From positions 3,898,034 to 3,962,033 of the forward strand of contig JACDQD010000006.1 in NCBI GenBank assembly GCA_019843655.1: a stretch of DNA of 64,000 nt, read 5' to 3'. Numbering within the stretch: the first letter of the stretch is position 1; each line of letters starts with the position of its first letter. A program made the translations under genes and the position numbers. Source of the DNA: Lethocerus indicus. Its lineage: Eukaryota > Arthropoda > Insecta > Hemiptera > Belostomatidae. This document shows, one piece after another, positions 51,601 to 64,000 of this stretch. The notes under the pieces are model-generated. The model was not told the origin of the DNA. It did no database searches and saw only the letters and a program-made list of their open reading frames with translations.

Positions 51601-53641
51601 GGTGTTACTACTGATAATGGTTTCCATATATTGTAAGTATCTGCCTATCACTAAGCACTGTGGGCTTCAACAGTCTATAAAGTCTCCCTAATTGGTTCTT
51701 AGTCTGTCGATTTACAACCTGTAAGATGGTTTGAGTAAGTATAATAAAATCCACTCATTTATAACTAAATTTAATTCCTATCCGAAACATCGTTGAACGT
51801 TTTTTTCAGCCGGTAAATAACGGATTAAATTTAAATTATAGTTCTTTTTCAGTCGATATGTTCAATGTTATTGAAGAAGGTAGGTCCAGAGAGGACGAAA
51901 TCGGTGAGGAAATAAGAAGGCTGGATAAATATCACGTTCCCATATTTGGTCACATATTAATAACACTCTTGAAGGTAATTGCGTATTTGTGTTCATATAA
52001 GAGGATTTCCAAGCGGAAATCACAATCATGTTGTAATAAATATTATATTTTAACAAGTAAATAAACATTTAAACTTTTTAAAATCGCTTAAATACTTCGT
52101 TTCAGAATCGTCTTATGAGAAAGGATTGTTTGGAAAAAGGTTGGGTTTTGACAAATTTTCCGAGAGACAGGGCCGATTTAGAGGTTGTGGATACCTTTGC
52201 TACACCGCCCAATAGGTGCGTTCATTGCCAACTGTATGTACTTTAATTAACCCAAAACTACCAAAATTCAATTACTATTAATGTCGAATGACTTTAATCT
52301 TTAAAAATTAATTGCGAACATGAGTACATTTCGACTTTACGGCAAACTAACAGCCTAATGGCGTAATAATTTAAAAATGTTAAAATAACCTATACTGTAA
52401 ATTTGAGTAAGATGTCCTAATATTTAAGTAATAACTGCAATAAGGAATCTCCACTTGTTTCATTATGAATACAATTTCCTGTATTAATGCAGTACACGTT
52501 CAACTGAATCTCCTTTGTAGTTATTTTTAGTTGGATTTGTACTTCAAGATAAATTACAGATGTTCACATCTTAAATCTACCCTTTTTCAACGACATCGCA
52601 CGTACATTTTCACTGAAGGACACACCGGCTTTGTCTGAAAATTGGAGCGATGACTGAATTAGCGGCAAAATTTCTGGCAAATTGAAGCTCTCTTTGTGCA
52701 TTGAACGGGATCGATGCTCGACATAACTAAGTTAGAAGTTGCGAGCGCTCGCGCTGAAGGCTTCGTCGAACCTTTCGCCCGTTTACCCGGGTGGCTTTTC
52801 GGTGGACAAAAATAAATGTTTCGGGACGTTTTTTTCAGGGTAATATTTCTAATGGCCGACAGGCGACAGTGCCTGAAAAGGCTGGGCCGACGACGCGTGA
52901 ACCTGTACGACGGGAGTGTGACGGATTTACAACACATCGCCGGCACCAAACAGAGCGAGGATTACGTTAGGCATCCGGACGACAGAGATGCCAGGGTTAA
53001 AACCGAACAGGAATATTTTTCCAAAAATTTAAAGGCGAGTGAACGTTAAAAGACTCCCCCACTCGATCTGCAGATTTCATCCAAAACGTAGACCAGCGTT
53101 AAAAGATTAATTCGAATCGTTACGAATTCATCGGGAACATTATTTTATAAATGGCCATTCTTTGTATTCAAGATTTTGAAAAGTCTTATTAAAGTAGCTA
53201 ACATTGTTTCAAACACGATTGCCGGTCCGTCGTCATAATAGCCGACAGTTACCTCAACAGTTTTAAGAAAAACATTCCTTGGAAAAATTATTATTATAGA
53301 TTCCTAGGGATTTAGGACTACTTAATCTCCAATGTGTCCAGGATATGATGGACTACTGCGGTCAAAATTGCTATACGGTGGAGGTGAGCGGGTGTTTGGA
53401 AAGTGTTTACGAGCGTATCGAAGGGGCGGTGGCGGGCCCCAATCTGGCGGCCCCGCCTAGACAGCCGGTGCCCGTTGTAGAACTCGCCAGGAAATTCTCT
53501 GCTGTCCCCCTGGACCACATCCTACCCGAACAACACCTCCACAGAAGATCCTCCATACGAACCATCCACTTTCCCGATTACACGTTGAAGAAGTATCGAG
53601 TCGGAAGGTCAAAAACTATCGCCCATTCAATTACAATCTGA
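48688..53641 (+). CDS. AK8: Adenylate kinase 8-like protein with degenerate P-loops
   Basis: Eleven coding exons: 48688-48777, 49213-49339, 49425-49510, 49970-50057, 50145-50230, 50364-50592, 51285-51462, 51853-51974, 52106-52215, 52839-53034, 53342-53641; stop TGA 53,639. The order matches AK8: an N-terminal helix (EKHRIYELFY), a first kinase-like domain (RVILITPP, then GWIFYDFPRTR) and a second (RILLIGTRGSYRRT, KGWVLTNFPRDRAD, LGRRRVNLYDG). The C-terminus is longer than in human AK8 (about 479 aa). Both Walker A motifs lack the GxxGK(S/T) lysine, so ATP binding is doubtful. Exons 5 and 6 do not join in one frame: total length is 1,612 nt, one base over a multiple of three, and TAA at 50,368 precedes the good frame. 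The intron after 53,034 starts GC rather than GT. AK8 is an axonemal/ciliary protein in animals. Family call firm; exon 6 start uncertain. Confidence 0.85.
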
Positions 53642-53861
53642 AAATATCGTTTAATTATTGCGTTTAAAAATGCGTTTATTTATTTTTAGCCTTTGTGCGT
53701 TTTGTTTTGTAGCAGGATGAAATGTAAATCTAGTAAAATATAGAAAGATACAATTATACTGCGTCAAATAGTTATTAATCGGCACATTAAATTACGCTTC
53801 TTAAAACTTGACTATATTTTTAATAAAAGTAAACATAATTTAAAGTATGTAGATCGGTTTC

Positions 53862-54041
53862 AGTGTAGCGGTGCTGATAGGATGCTTCATTCGCAGCCAA
53901 CAATTGCAATTCGTATCACCACTTACTTGTTTGGTTCTAAGCCTATTTCGGTTTCTCACCATCGAAGTATACGTGTAGACCAATGTTTCGGGTCGCGTCC
54001 TCAGTAGAGACGGTGCTAACAGGGTGCCTTAGTGCAGCCGA
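53862..54041. repeat. Two diverged copies of a short repeat
   Basis: TAGCGGTGCTGATAGGATGC (about 53,866-53,885) and AGACGGTGCTAACAGGGTGC (about 54,007-54,026) align, and both run on to a GCAGCC(A/G)AC end. They lie about 140 bases apart. This could be a decayed tandem repeat or two pieces of a mobile element. Confidence 0.35.
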
Positions 54042-55586
54042 CTTGTGTAAGTAACTCATTATACTACTGACGATGTAAAGAATTGCTCTTGAAATGTAAA
54101 GAAAATTGCTCTTGTGATCTAAAGTAACCATAAAACTTGTTTTCCATTGATCATGATGGTATTTTGCACAAGTGAACTCTGTCAGCTATCGATATATTAA
54201 TATTTCAGTTATTAATATCCAGTAACTGACCTAAACGAAGTTCCCTATTATCGATGAGTGTTTCATTCATCACCGTTATTCATGGTGTGTAGTCAGAACA
54301 TTTCTGACTTTCTGACTTTTCTTGTCGAAATATAAAAATAAATGATGAAAATACCTAGAACAGTAAATAGACAATTTTAATAACATATCCGAATCGTTTA
54401 GCGATTATTCTGCATAATTCCTTCGTGACAAGACCAATATTTTTTAGTGCGATTTGCGGGGAATTTATAGTTGAGCGTAATACCGCCATCGGGTATTATA
54501 GAGTGGAAATGTTGGCCACCTTGCCGATTCTACTTCATTTGAAGTATCTACCTGTGATAGTGTAATGTACCTGCGCTCTCTCGTTTGTGTGTATATATTT
54601 ATATATTAGTTGGATTATTTAAATTATTGTAGACCCCCAGTGCAATATTTCGTAGTGGTTTTAGATATTGTTATATTAACGCAATAGCGCATTGTATTAA
54701 TGTAAGGTTCCGTCTCGTCGTTCCAGTAATTTTTCCATTGCAGGTATACAGCAAGTTTAAAAACATATGGTCGCATCTAATTAAGCTCTCCTAATGTCAC
54801 AGTTCGTTAGATTTATTCAAAGTTCCGTCGTTACGGAATAACGCTGCTGTGTTTTCATTAAAACGACGTTACTTGAATTATGAACTGTAAAATCTGTACT
54901 TAATGCGAAATATCAAGAACCCGTTTATTTATTACACAATAACATTTTCATATCTCTGTGACATTTAAGTAAATGTCAGTGGACAAAATGTGGATTAAAA
55001 TATTTATAAAATAATAAATAAATGTAATAAATATAAAATGTTTGCCCCTCGTAATTGAAAATGCATAACACTGCTATTCTGAAAAGGAAGGTAACCGATC
55101 AAAATATCTTTAATTCATAAATTAACATTGTATTTATTTATAGAAATCATCAATTTTCATGCTTGAAAATTTTTCCAGATAGATTATTTTCATTTATAAT
55201 TCTATGTTGTAGTGTCATATACACTTTCTAAATCTACTTTTCACCTTATCGGATAACATTTTTAATTTCTTGATTTTATTTACTGCAGATTGAATTATTC
55301 ATTCGGTGTACATTTTTTCTATCATTGTTTAATGTTGACAGTGTTTGAAATATGAATATCTGATGTCAATCACTTTGAATTTATTAGGTACTTATAATAT
55401 AATTGGCATCAATTGAAAATTATTTAATTCTCTCATAATTATATTGATAATAAGATAAGATAAGAAGCTTGAACAGTTAAAAAAATATTTTTTTCATTTA
55501 ATCTGTGTGACGTTTGTTTCTATGTGTAATCCTGTTTTCGTGTTGGGTCAGACGTTCTGATGTTATTCTCTTATATAATTTTCCAG

Positions 55587-55629
55587 GGAAGTATCAATTA
55601 ATGTAGAAGAAGGAAATCTTGTGGCAGTC
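55587..55629 (+). other. PDZD8: PDZD8 5' UTR part of the first coding exon
   Basis: The acceptor TTTTCCAG ends at 55,586. The leader up to ATG 55,630 contains one earlier ATG (AATTAATGTAG) whose frame stops at once, so the next ATG, with hydrophobic residues following, is the sensible start. Confidence 0.55.
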
Positions 55630-58600
55630 ATGGACATTATTTTGTTCCTTTTTACATTCGTCGTTGCTTTAATATGTGGCATTGTGTTCACTTTAATTGT
55701 ACAGTGGTATTTATTCAATAGTTATATAATGAAACAGCCTCTGGTCGGCCCACCTAATGAGCCCATCTTCGAACCGTTCTCTTTGCCCAAGGTATGATTG
55801 CCATTGATTATTATTTATCTTAAAATTGGTAATTTTTTTATAGTGTGTAATAATTATGTTCTGTTGTTATTAGGGTTTGTTGGATGAAAAAAGTCTGGGT
55901 AAAGAGCCGGCGGGTGCGTTGAATGCACTGTTTCAGTTCTTATTTCAAGAATGCCGAAATACAAAGCGAGTCAGACATTGGTTTAGAAGACGATTGAGCC
56001 TCGAACTGGAGGAGCTCTTGACTAGAACAACAACGGGCAAACTGTTTGAACGCATCATTGTGAGTTTATTAATTGACAGAAATATTAAATACCATGATAA
56101 TGTAATGATTGGCATCAATTGTATAAACATGAATTGTAAAGCTAGAATCATTAAATTTTTGTGAAGAAATCATTCTCTGTTCCTTATGGTTCTCTGTGCC
56201 TTATTCCTTTCTTGTTGCTAATGGAATTTGCTGACAGCCTCGAGAAGGCCAAACTATTCTTGCATGGAATCAGAAAAAAAAGGGAGAATAACATAGTTGA
56301 TATCTTGAACTCATGCTGACCATCCCATCAATATTTTTTCCATTTTAGTTTAAAAAAAAACAGTTTATATTTAATTTAAATTTAAATTCTTATAATGTTT
56401 ATTAATTATTCGTTGATTCATAATAGTTATATTTATAATATAACAGTGAATTATTTAACATTTATTTGTTGAATACACTATTACCTTAGTGCAGTATATG
56501 TTTTCCAATTTTTTTTATATCATATTTAAGTCCTAGTGCTAATTATATCAAAAATATTTGTGTATTAATGACTTTTGTGATTTATTACAGCGCTGAACTT
56601 CAGTAATGATATGTAAATATAATTCTTTACTTAACAATAATGTATTTTATTTATTTCTCATATCAGTAAAATTTAAACTGGACGCTTTCTTGTATTGTCC
56701 AGCTTCGTGATCTGAACATGGGAAGCCATCTGCCTGCAATTCATAGCGTTGAAGTCAGGACACTTACGGTTGATCCTGGAACCAAACTAATTGATGAAGT
56801 TGAACTCTGCCTAGATTTGGAGTATTCAGGAGGTTTTCAGCTCTCAATTGATGCCAGTATGCGATTGTCAAGAGCAGCGCATGTTTCAGTCAAAAGTACT
56901 TGATTTGTTCATTATATATATGTAGTTTTACTTTAATACTAATTGTTTCTTCTCCAAATGTTTTAACATGAATTGAACCATACATCTAATTCTATTATAC
57001 ACTTAATACTCTGAGTATCATATCACAGTTATTTTTTAGTTTTGTTAGATAAGGACTACTTTTTACAAGGGAGAACATGAAATATACCTCTTTTGATAGC
57101 AGTGGAAAGGGGACTGGATACAAATAAATTATTACACGTATGAAATAAAAAAATTAAAAATAATTAAATTAACATTTTCTTATAAAATATGTAATGTACA
57201 AATTCTATCAATTTTCTGCAATTGTCTTGCTTCAGAGTCAACTTCATCCATAATTTCTGAATTACACATAAATATTTAATGACTTCATAAAATTGTCAGA
57301 GTTGTATACAAGTTGTAATTTTTAAAAATGTGTAGTTCTTGTTTTTTAATAGTTGCACTTTCCTTCAATGCAATTTTGTTGATGTGAATTTTTGTATTAG
57401 TCATACTTATTTGTAGTTCTGTAATGATCTGCAATCTTACTGTTTGTTTGATGACATCTTGAAGACATAAGTAGCTTCACTTGAAATTGTAATTTCAAAG
57501 AGTTAATAATTGAGTAAGATCAATTTTTTGTTGAGTAGGACTTTAATATATAATTAAATATGAATTAATAATTACAGTATTACTTAATTGCTTATTTTCA
57601 TATAATATGGAATTTGTTATTATTATAAATTAAGTGAAAAGTATTAATTATAATGTAACAGTATACAAATTATTTTTTGTTGTTTAAATTAAACTATTTT
57701 TCTTCTTTGTTTCAGTAAATGAACTGGCCGGTCAAGCTATGTTGAAATTTACCAGGCATCCTTATACACATTGGTGCTTCTGTTTTTATACAGATCCTAC
57801 TCTTCAGCTATCTGTGGAATCTCAATTCCAAGGAAGATCTTTACCAAAAATGAACTCCATAATAGCCAGTCAGGTTTGAATTAATCAATTAATTAGAAAA
57901 ATCAATCATAACAATTTTATTCAATATGAATGAATATACAATGATTATAATCATTGTTTCGATCATTTTCATGATGTTCAAAGGACAAAATATATAGTAA
58001 TTTGTTCTGTTCAGATTCGTAAAGCTCTCAAAAGGAAACATACACTGCCCTATTACAAGATAAGGTACAAACCATTTTTTGTCAGAATGGATTTGGACAC
58101 GCTGGAAGAATCAGAAGGAGCCGAAACACCTTTAGGGCATTTAGAAGTTACTATTATTGAAGTAACCAGGTTGGTTGATTCATCCGGTCCTATTTTCTGC
58201 AGTGCAGCTGTAGGTAAATTTAATTTTAAATAATAAATATTGCATTAATTTTTTAGCTTAGAAAGGCTTCATATTTTAAATATTACTTAGATGACTCTGT
58301 TTTCTGTTTTGTTTTTTTTGGTCCTATACCAGCACCCTGGTTTCAGCTTATTGCAATTGTTAGTAATATTGTATAATTAATATACTGAGGGATGCAAATT
58401 GAAGCATTCTGTTCTGTTGTTACTGCAAATGATTGAAATTTGATATTATAGCATTGGTCTAATAGATAAGGACAACATAGTTCTATTTATATTGAATATT
58501 TCACATAACATTGTAATATATCACAGATTTAATAATAATTATAATTTATGACATTCATTTTATAATTATTTTCTCCAGTAATAATTTAATTAATTAATTG

Positions 58601-61600
58601 ACAATTATTCATTCATTTTTCCAAGTCTTCTGTGTTTTTTATATGTATATGTTTATATTGCAGTGTTCAGCTTTTGTTGTAAATATATAATTTAAAAACA
58701 TAACAAAATTTTAAGTCTCTGGAATCTATAAATTGTTCTATAATGAGACTATTTTAAATACTACTTTAAATAAATGTTTCATGTATTTATTTTTTACATT
58801 AATAGATAAATTAGCATGGATTGAAATGGTTCATTCTGCTACTGCCAGCTATTTGACAGTTGATATATCCTTGACTAAACAATCTGGCCAGCCATTTCCT
58901 GTTATATTTAAACAAGAATTTATTCCAGATAAATATCAGGTGAGTAAATATAGTTAGAAAAATACATTTTCCATCATTTGAATCTCTAGGAGAGTAGGTT
59001 TCAAAATAGAATTGCACGCACTATAGTCATAGAAATTAGAAAAAGCATAACACTGGCTCCTCGATACCCATCCATAAATAATAGCTTTCAATTAATTATA
59101 GGAATGTTTTAAAGAATAATTATGAAAGAATTTATATGAAAACATTTGTAGGTATGTGTTGTTGTTGAAAGTGTACAGAACAGCGGAGTGACTGAATTGA
59201 AGTCAGGTGATGTAATTGTAATGGTTGATGGAAAGACCATTACTTCACTTTCATCATTACAGAAAATAATAAAATGCAACCAAGGCAAGCTCATTTTCAG
59301 AGTTGAAAGAAGGCTGAAATCAGCTCCCATGAATGATGACAAGGTAATTAATATTTTGAGGATTTATTTTCATTACATCTATACATTTTATCTTATTTTA
59401 TTTGTTTTATGTAATCATTTTTTTATCATTGTTCTTTGGAGATAATTTTATTCATCTATTAATGTTTTGTTGAAATGTGTTATCATATCACCAATATTGT
59501 TAGGATTTTTTATATATAAAAGCACCACTTATGTTGTCACTCTATGGCTATCAGTTTTCCGTATTTTGAGATTGAATAAATAATGTGTAATAAGACATGA
59601 AGATATATTTTTTAAATATAAAATTTAGTGTGAATTATTATTCTAGATTTCAAGTTTTTGAGATGATTTTTTCCTTTACCTGAGAATTGCACAGATTGTT
59701 TCTTTTATGCTGTGACATAAATAATAATAACATCATAAAAAATATGTAATAAACAGAAAAACAAGTTGTACAATTTTAGTTAATGTACTATTTAGGTAGA
59801 AAACTTTGGTTTGAGGCAACGCAGAGGTTCATTTGACAAAACAGACAGTGACAGTAGTAATCCTCCATCGTTGTCAGGTATGGAATGTTTTCTTTAATAA
59901 TTAATTTTAACTAATTATAGATAGTTTTTAATTTTTTATTCTTGATTATTCACTTGTTATTAAACAAATAAAAGAAAGCCTGTCATTTGTGAAATGGAAG
60001 TCATATTTTTTATCCTAGTTGATTGAAATTTAGTATTATATTTTATTTTGAATTGTTTCCTTTTTTTAACTATTTTTCCTTCATTATTTGTGATGTATTA
60101 TTCTGGTTAATCCATTTACTTTTGTTATAACATTATAATTGATTGTACAACAAGATTAATATTTCTGTGTATTAATGACTGAAAGGAAATACATACTGTA
60201 AGAATTTGTACCCATGGATATTATTTATATCTATTTTTTAGAATCACCAGCAAAAAAACCAGCAAAAGGTAGTCCTGATCACTCGGGCAAACAAAGTCCC
60301 AGACTGTCTTTGGGATCAGATATGGATGTTGATCCAAACAGACCACAGGTCATTGAAACCAAGGACCTTCCTTATTCAAAAGTAAGCCATTTATAATAAA
60401 TATCAGAATACAAATTAAATAACTTTTAGTTGTCTTTTTGGTGACTTTAGTGCTCATTGTTTATATAAAACAATTTGTTTACAGGTAATTACATTCAATG
60501 AAACATTGAAGTTTCATGTTTTTCCTGAACATAAATATTTAAATTTAAGTGTTTGGAGCCGGGGTACAGAAAAAAATGCATTAATCGGTCATATAAGTCT
60601 ACCCCTTGCGACATACTGTCCAAAAACAGTTGGACATCACATATCAACTTTTTCTTTGTTTCCTCCAAACCCCAATATGGCCAACAGGTATGCAATCAAT
60701 CTAATATGTATATTGAAAAATTAGTTTTTTTGCATGATTGAGTGAAATGGGAAATTAATCTATGATATTAGTGTAAGTTTAATACAAGATAGAATGAGTT
60801 GTTTATTAATTACAACCAAAATATCATTTGCACATTTTTTTGGCATGTTGTAGATATTTATATTTTATGCAAGAAAAATATTTCGTTTAGAAGTACACAG
60901 CTAAGCATCTTACATTTTGTAATGTTTTATGATGCTGTTTTTTTTTTATTTTACATTTGATAGAATATTTATTTTATAAAAATGTCAGAATTTATTATTT
61001 TATCAAAAAAGATTTAGGCATTTAATACACTAGATATAATTTAAGTACATTAGATATAAATTATAATATTATATGATTTTTAATTTAGATCTAGATTTAA
61101 TACACTAGATTTAGACATGTCTTAACAAACCAGTGTCTATTATCTGCATTTCATTTTCTACTTTATGTGCTATACATATACATTTTTTTATTTGTACATT
61201 GTTATATTCAGTTGTTATTACTGATGGGGAATATTCCATTCTTGTTTCAGTTCCAATCATCCTTTGTCTACTCATTCAGGGTTTGAGCCGTGTCTTTGTT
61301 ATGGAGACGTTCTGCTGTCGTTTTCTTTCAAAAGCACTTCAACTTCGACGGTGGCGCCTCCTCCTGTTACCATTACAACTCCGCCTGAAACTCCAACAGT
61401 ACCTCAAATTCCTCAAATCGCCGAGCATGATTTCGTTAGAATCCACTTTGACAAAGTCACACAGTGCGGATTTTGCTTCAAAAAGGTAATCATTGTCTCT
61501 GTTCATATATATTTCTTTTATATTAAAATTACATATTACATGAGTGAACTTATAATCTCATAATGTGAAGATAATTTGAATGTTGGTATTTAAGGATAAA

Positions 61601-63537
61601 TTCTGCTAATTGACTTTCAAAAATAGCATCATGACATAAATCCAATTAATCCGATTTGATGTCATTTATGTATTGTTTGTTTGTCAGATTTGTTACATCT
61701 ATTTATGCAATTTTTAATACAAAAAGCAAGGTAGGAATATTATATATTAAACAATGTATGTCGAATATGAATATTAATTAATACATGGTTTATGATGGAT
61801 TTAAATTTCTTTTATTGATTATCTCAGTTGTTTTTCTTTCTAGTTTGATACATTTATTTCAGTTGAAAATGTTTCAATTCTAAATATAATTAATTGAATT
61901 CTGACTATTTTCATTACATGGTTGTAGATATGGTTGAAGGATGCCCTTCAGTGCCAGGGGTGTTTGATGAGTTGCCATAAGAAATGTGCACCAAAATGTC
62001 AGGCTGGTCCAGGATGTGCTAGAAGCACCCGGAGGCCATCGACACAGCCAGAAATAATAACAACTGCAGCAGAAGAGAACAATTCTCAGGTAATAAAATG
62101 GTTCAGATTTTATTAAATTCTAATATTGTAAATACGTATATATTTATAAACAGATAAAGTTACCAGGTCTGAATTGTTAATTGAATCATATTGAGTTCAC
62201 AAATAACGATGTCTACGATCTTACATTCATGATATTTACAGGTTTGTTAGACGTAATTTTTTCAAGCTCTATGTTTTCGAACTGTGGTTTTACATGTATC
62301 CAAACAATCAGGATTTACTATCTGTGTGACAGTGCGAACAATCATAGAGATAGAGGGCTATCCACTTCTTAACCACTTATCAGGTTTTCACTTGCACTCC
62401 TTGTTTTGTTTTGCATGTAAATGAATCTCGCGTATAAGCAGTGGTACATGAAATGAAAAAAAAATTCTCTGGTATGTGTGAAAAGTGTTTGGGTATTATT
62501 TTATGAAATTTTAGGTATTTGTAATTTAAAGAACAGTACAGAGCAATAAAGAGTAAGAATGGTAGATGATAGTATTTTAAACTGCACATAGGCCAGTTCT
62601 AAAAAGAAATAAAGTTGAGGTTCATTAGGAATAATAAAAATAATTTGTTTATACCTTTTCAGATTTCACATTCTTTAAATACATCCTGGTTGTATTATTA
62701 CTGGTTAATTACTAAATTTAATTTATAGTATGGATGCACTGAGCTAGTACTTACTATTTGGGAGTAAGTATGAAAAATGAGGTTGTTTGTCATAATGGTG
62801 GCCAGTGGCATAACAATGACCTTCAAAGGAGGGGGTTGCATGTCAATTCTTCTTTTCATCATTGTAAATGAAATTTTCAGTACTTTTTATATACTTTTTC
62901 AGAAATATGGACTATATGAACTTATGAAACATTAATTAAGATTCTGTTCAACATGAAACCAAATGTATTTTAGTTATGACATAACGTATTTACATATAAA
63001 ATTATCTTTGTTGTGTACTCAGAATGGAAGCATTCAGAAAATGCCTCATGTTCATCATTTAAGAGAAAATAAATTATACCTAAAATCTTCCTACCATCTA
63101 ATAGATAGATGATATGAACTTATGGAACAACCCAATAAACTTTTTCAAACAAAAATCATTGCTATTTTGTATTTGTCGGGTGATTAGAGTATAATGTTAA
63201 ATGTCAAGAAAAATTCTGAGTATAACTGATCAGAAATGTTTCCTCCTTATACTATATTTATAAATGACAAAAATGTACTATCTGCTATAGAGTTTTTGTG
63301 TATAATAGAATGGAAAATAATTTCATCTTCTATCCATAAACTGTGGTTGCTCCGCAACTGTGTTTACAGAGCGGAAGAAAGCTGAGCACACTGATAGCAA
63401 GTGTGACTCCGAGAGGTTTGAAGAGAGCTGGTTCTGCCACCAACTTGGCTCCTCCGGGGGCTGTCGGCAGTGGTGGGGCGGCAGGCTCCATTTCTCTGCC
63501 CCCCACTCCTAACCATTCCCCTTCTCCTTCTCGAAAG
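55630..63537 (+). CDS. PDZD8: PDZD8, ER-anchored SMP lipid-transfer tether (3' end beyond window)
   Basis: Thirteen coding exons: 55630-55791, 55874-56059, 56703-56895, 57716-57873, 58015-58213, 58806-58939, 59152-59343, 59796-59877, 60242-60381, 60485-60687, 61251-61485, 61928-62089, 63370-63537. They join in frame for 738 codons and remain open. Order: N-terminal membrane anchor (about residues 3-29, FLFTFVVALICGIVFTLIV); SMP domain (about 65-280, with RHWFRRRLSLELEELL, GGFQLSID, THWCFCF and KALKRKHTLP); PDZ (about 330-400, LKSGDVIVMVDGKTI); Ser/Pro linker; a C2-like segment (about 465-565, YLNLSVWSRG, LIGHISLPL); and a C1 zinc finger (about 610-662, H-X12-CGFC-X11-CQGC-X4-HKKC). This is the PDZD8 architecture. 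The known protein sits at ER contacts with late endosomes/lysosomes and mitochondria and moves lipids. The PDZ carboxylate loop (GLGF position) is poorly conserved. The C-terminal coiled coil must lie beyond the edge. Confidence 0.93.
56060..56702 (+). other. PDZD8 intron 2
   Basis: AT-rich intron bounded by GTGAGT and TGTCCAG. Nothing else is seen. The later introns over 300 bases (56,896-57,715; 58,214-58,805; 59,344-59,795; 59,878-60,241; 60,688-61,250; 61,486-61,927; 62,090-63,369) are similar. That last one has a few extra CpGs near 62,210-62,350, possibly an old insertion. Confidence 0.7.
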
Positions 63538-64000
63538 GTACACGCACCCACCCGACAACAAAATATACATACTATTAGCTACTATTAATAATGATCGCAC
63601 AAGCTTTTGTTTTTATGTTTCTGATTAACACTCGATTTGCACACGTGCCATATCAAGAATTTATGTAGATGTTTTTTCCATCTTGAGCTAGTGCCTCCTA
63701 CTCTGATTCTGATCTCTCTTATTCTCTCATACATTTCTTTCTTAATGTAAGCTTGATCGAATGTGCAGTTGCCTTTTTTAGTGGATTTCCTCCCACCCCT
63801 TTTGGCCTTCTATTTGTACTTAATTCTGAAGAGGGGCTGTTGTTGAGTTTTTGATTTGGGAACACTTTTAAATTTTTTATTTGTCAATTCCTGTTTTTAT
63901 TATCTACTGAGAAATATCTTCAGGATTGTTGTTGTTAGATAGTTGGATTTGATTTATTACAAAGTTCACTGCAGGGAAAATGTTGACTGCAACAATTTAC
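63538..64000 (+). other. PDZD8 intron at the right edge
   Basis: It begins with the donor GTACAC after CGAAAG. No further exon was recognised before the window ends, so the C-terminal coiled-coil exons are outside. Confidence 0.6.

Larger units (their letters stand above)
53642..55629. other. Spacer between AK8 and PDZD8, including the probable PDZD8 5' region
   Basis: An AATAAA at 53,822-53,827 may end AK8 transcripts. Two diverged copies of a roughly 40-bp sequence occur at about 53,862-53,900 and 54,002-54,041. CpGs persist to about 54,750 and then drop, so the PDZD8 promoter and a non-coding exon probably lie around 54,450-54,750; CAG|GTATAC near 54,743 is a donor candidate. The acceptor before 55,587 then opens the exon with the start codon. 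Confidence 0.4.

Overview
The window looks like AT-rich insect nuclear DNA. Genes are split into many short exons with GT-AG introns, and the proteins read most like insect orthologues. Sharp alternation of CpG-poor and CpG-normal blocks resembles insects with germline gene-body DNA methylation, for example hemipterans and other hemimetabolous groups. The order is inferred, not proven.

Layout. 1-15.7 kb is CpG-normal and almost gene-free. Its only coding-like feature is on the minus strand near 9.66-10.08 kb: a TATA box plus initiator, a short leader, and a first coding exon. Its partner exons are not visible, so most of 1-9.6 kb may be its first intron. 15.7-22.7 kb is CpG-poor and carries two minus-strand genes: a single-exon gene for a protein I do not recognise (16.7-17.4 kb) and a complete eight-exon WDR5/will-die-slowly gene (18.6-22.7 kb). 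22.7-24.1 kb is the divergent, CpG-rich promoter region between WDR5 and a plus-strand BET gene (fs(1)h, Brd2/3/4 family). The BET gene has 22 recognised coding exons over 25.8-45.7 kb: two bromodomains, an ET domain, a Ser-rich region and the C-terminal P-TEFb-binding motif. 48.7-53.6 kb holds an adenylate kinase 8 (AK8) gene, and 55.6 kb to the right edge holds the first 13 coding exons of PDZD8, which runs off the window.

Function. WDR5 (histone methyltransferase scaffold) and fs(1)h (acetyl-histone reader and P-TEFb recruiter) are both general chromatin/transcription factors that appear to share one divergent promoter region. AK8 is a ciliary/axonemal protein and PDZD8 an ER-anchored lipid-transfer tether; neither is functionally tied to the first pair.

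Points of most interest: the CpG mosaic, with one boundary inside AK8; a candidate intronic terminal exon giving a short BET isoform followed by a hairpin; loss of both P-loop lysines in AK8; one-base reading-frame breaks in fs(1)h exon 2 and AK8 exon 6; and the isolated TATA/Inr first exon near 10 kb. All exon coordinates were derived by hand from splice sites, phase and similarity to families recalled from memory; no search was run.
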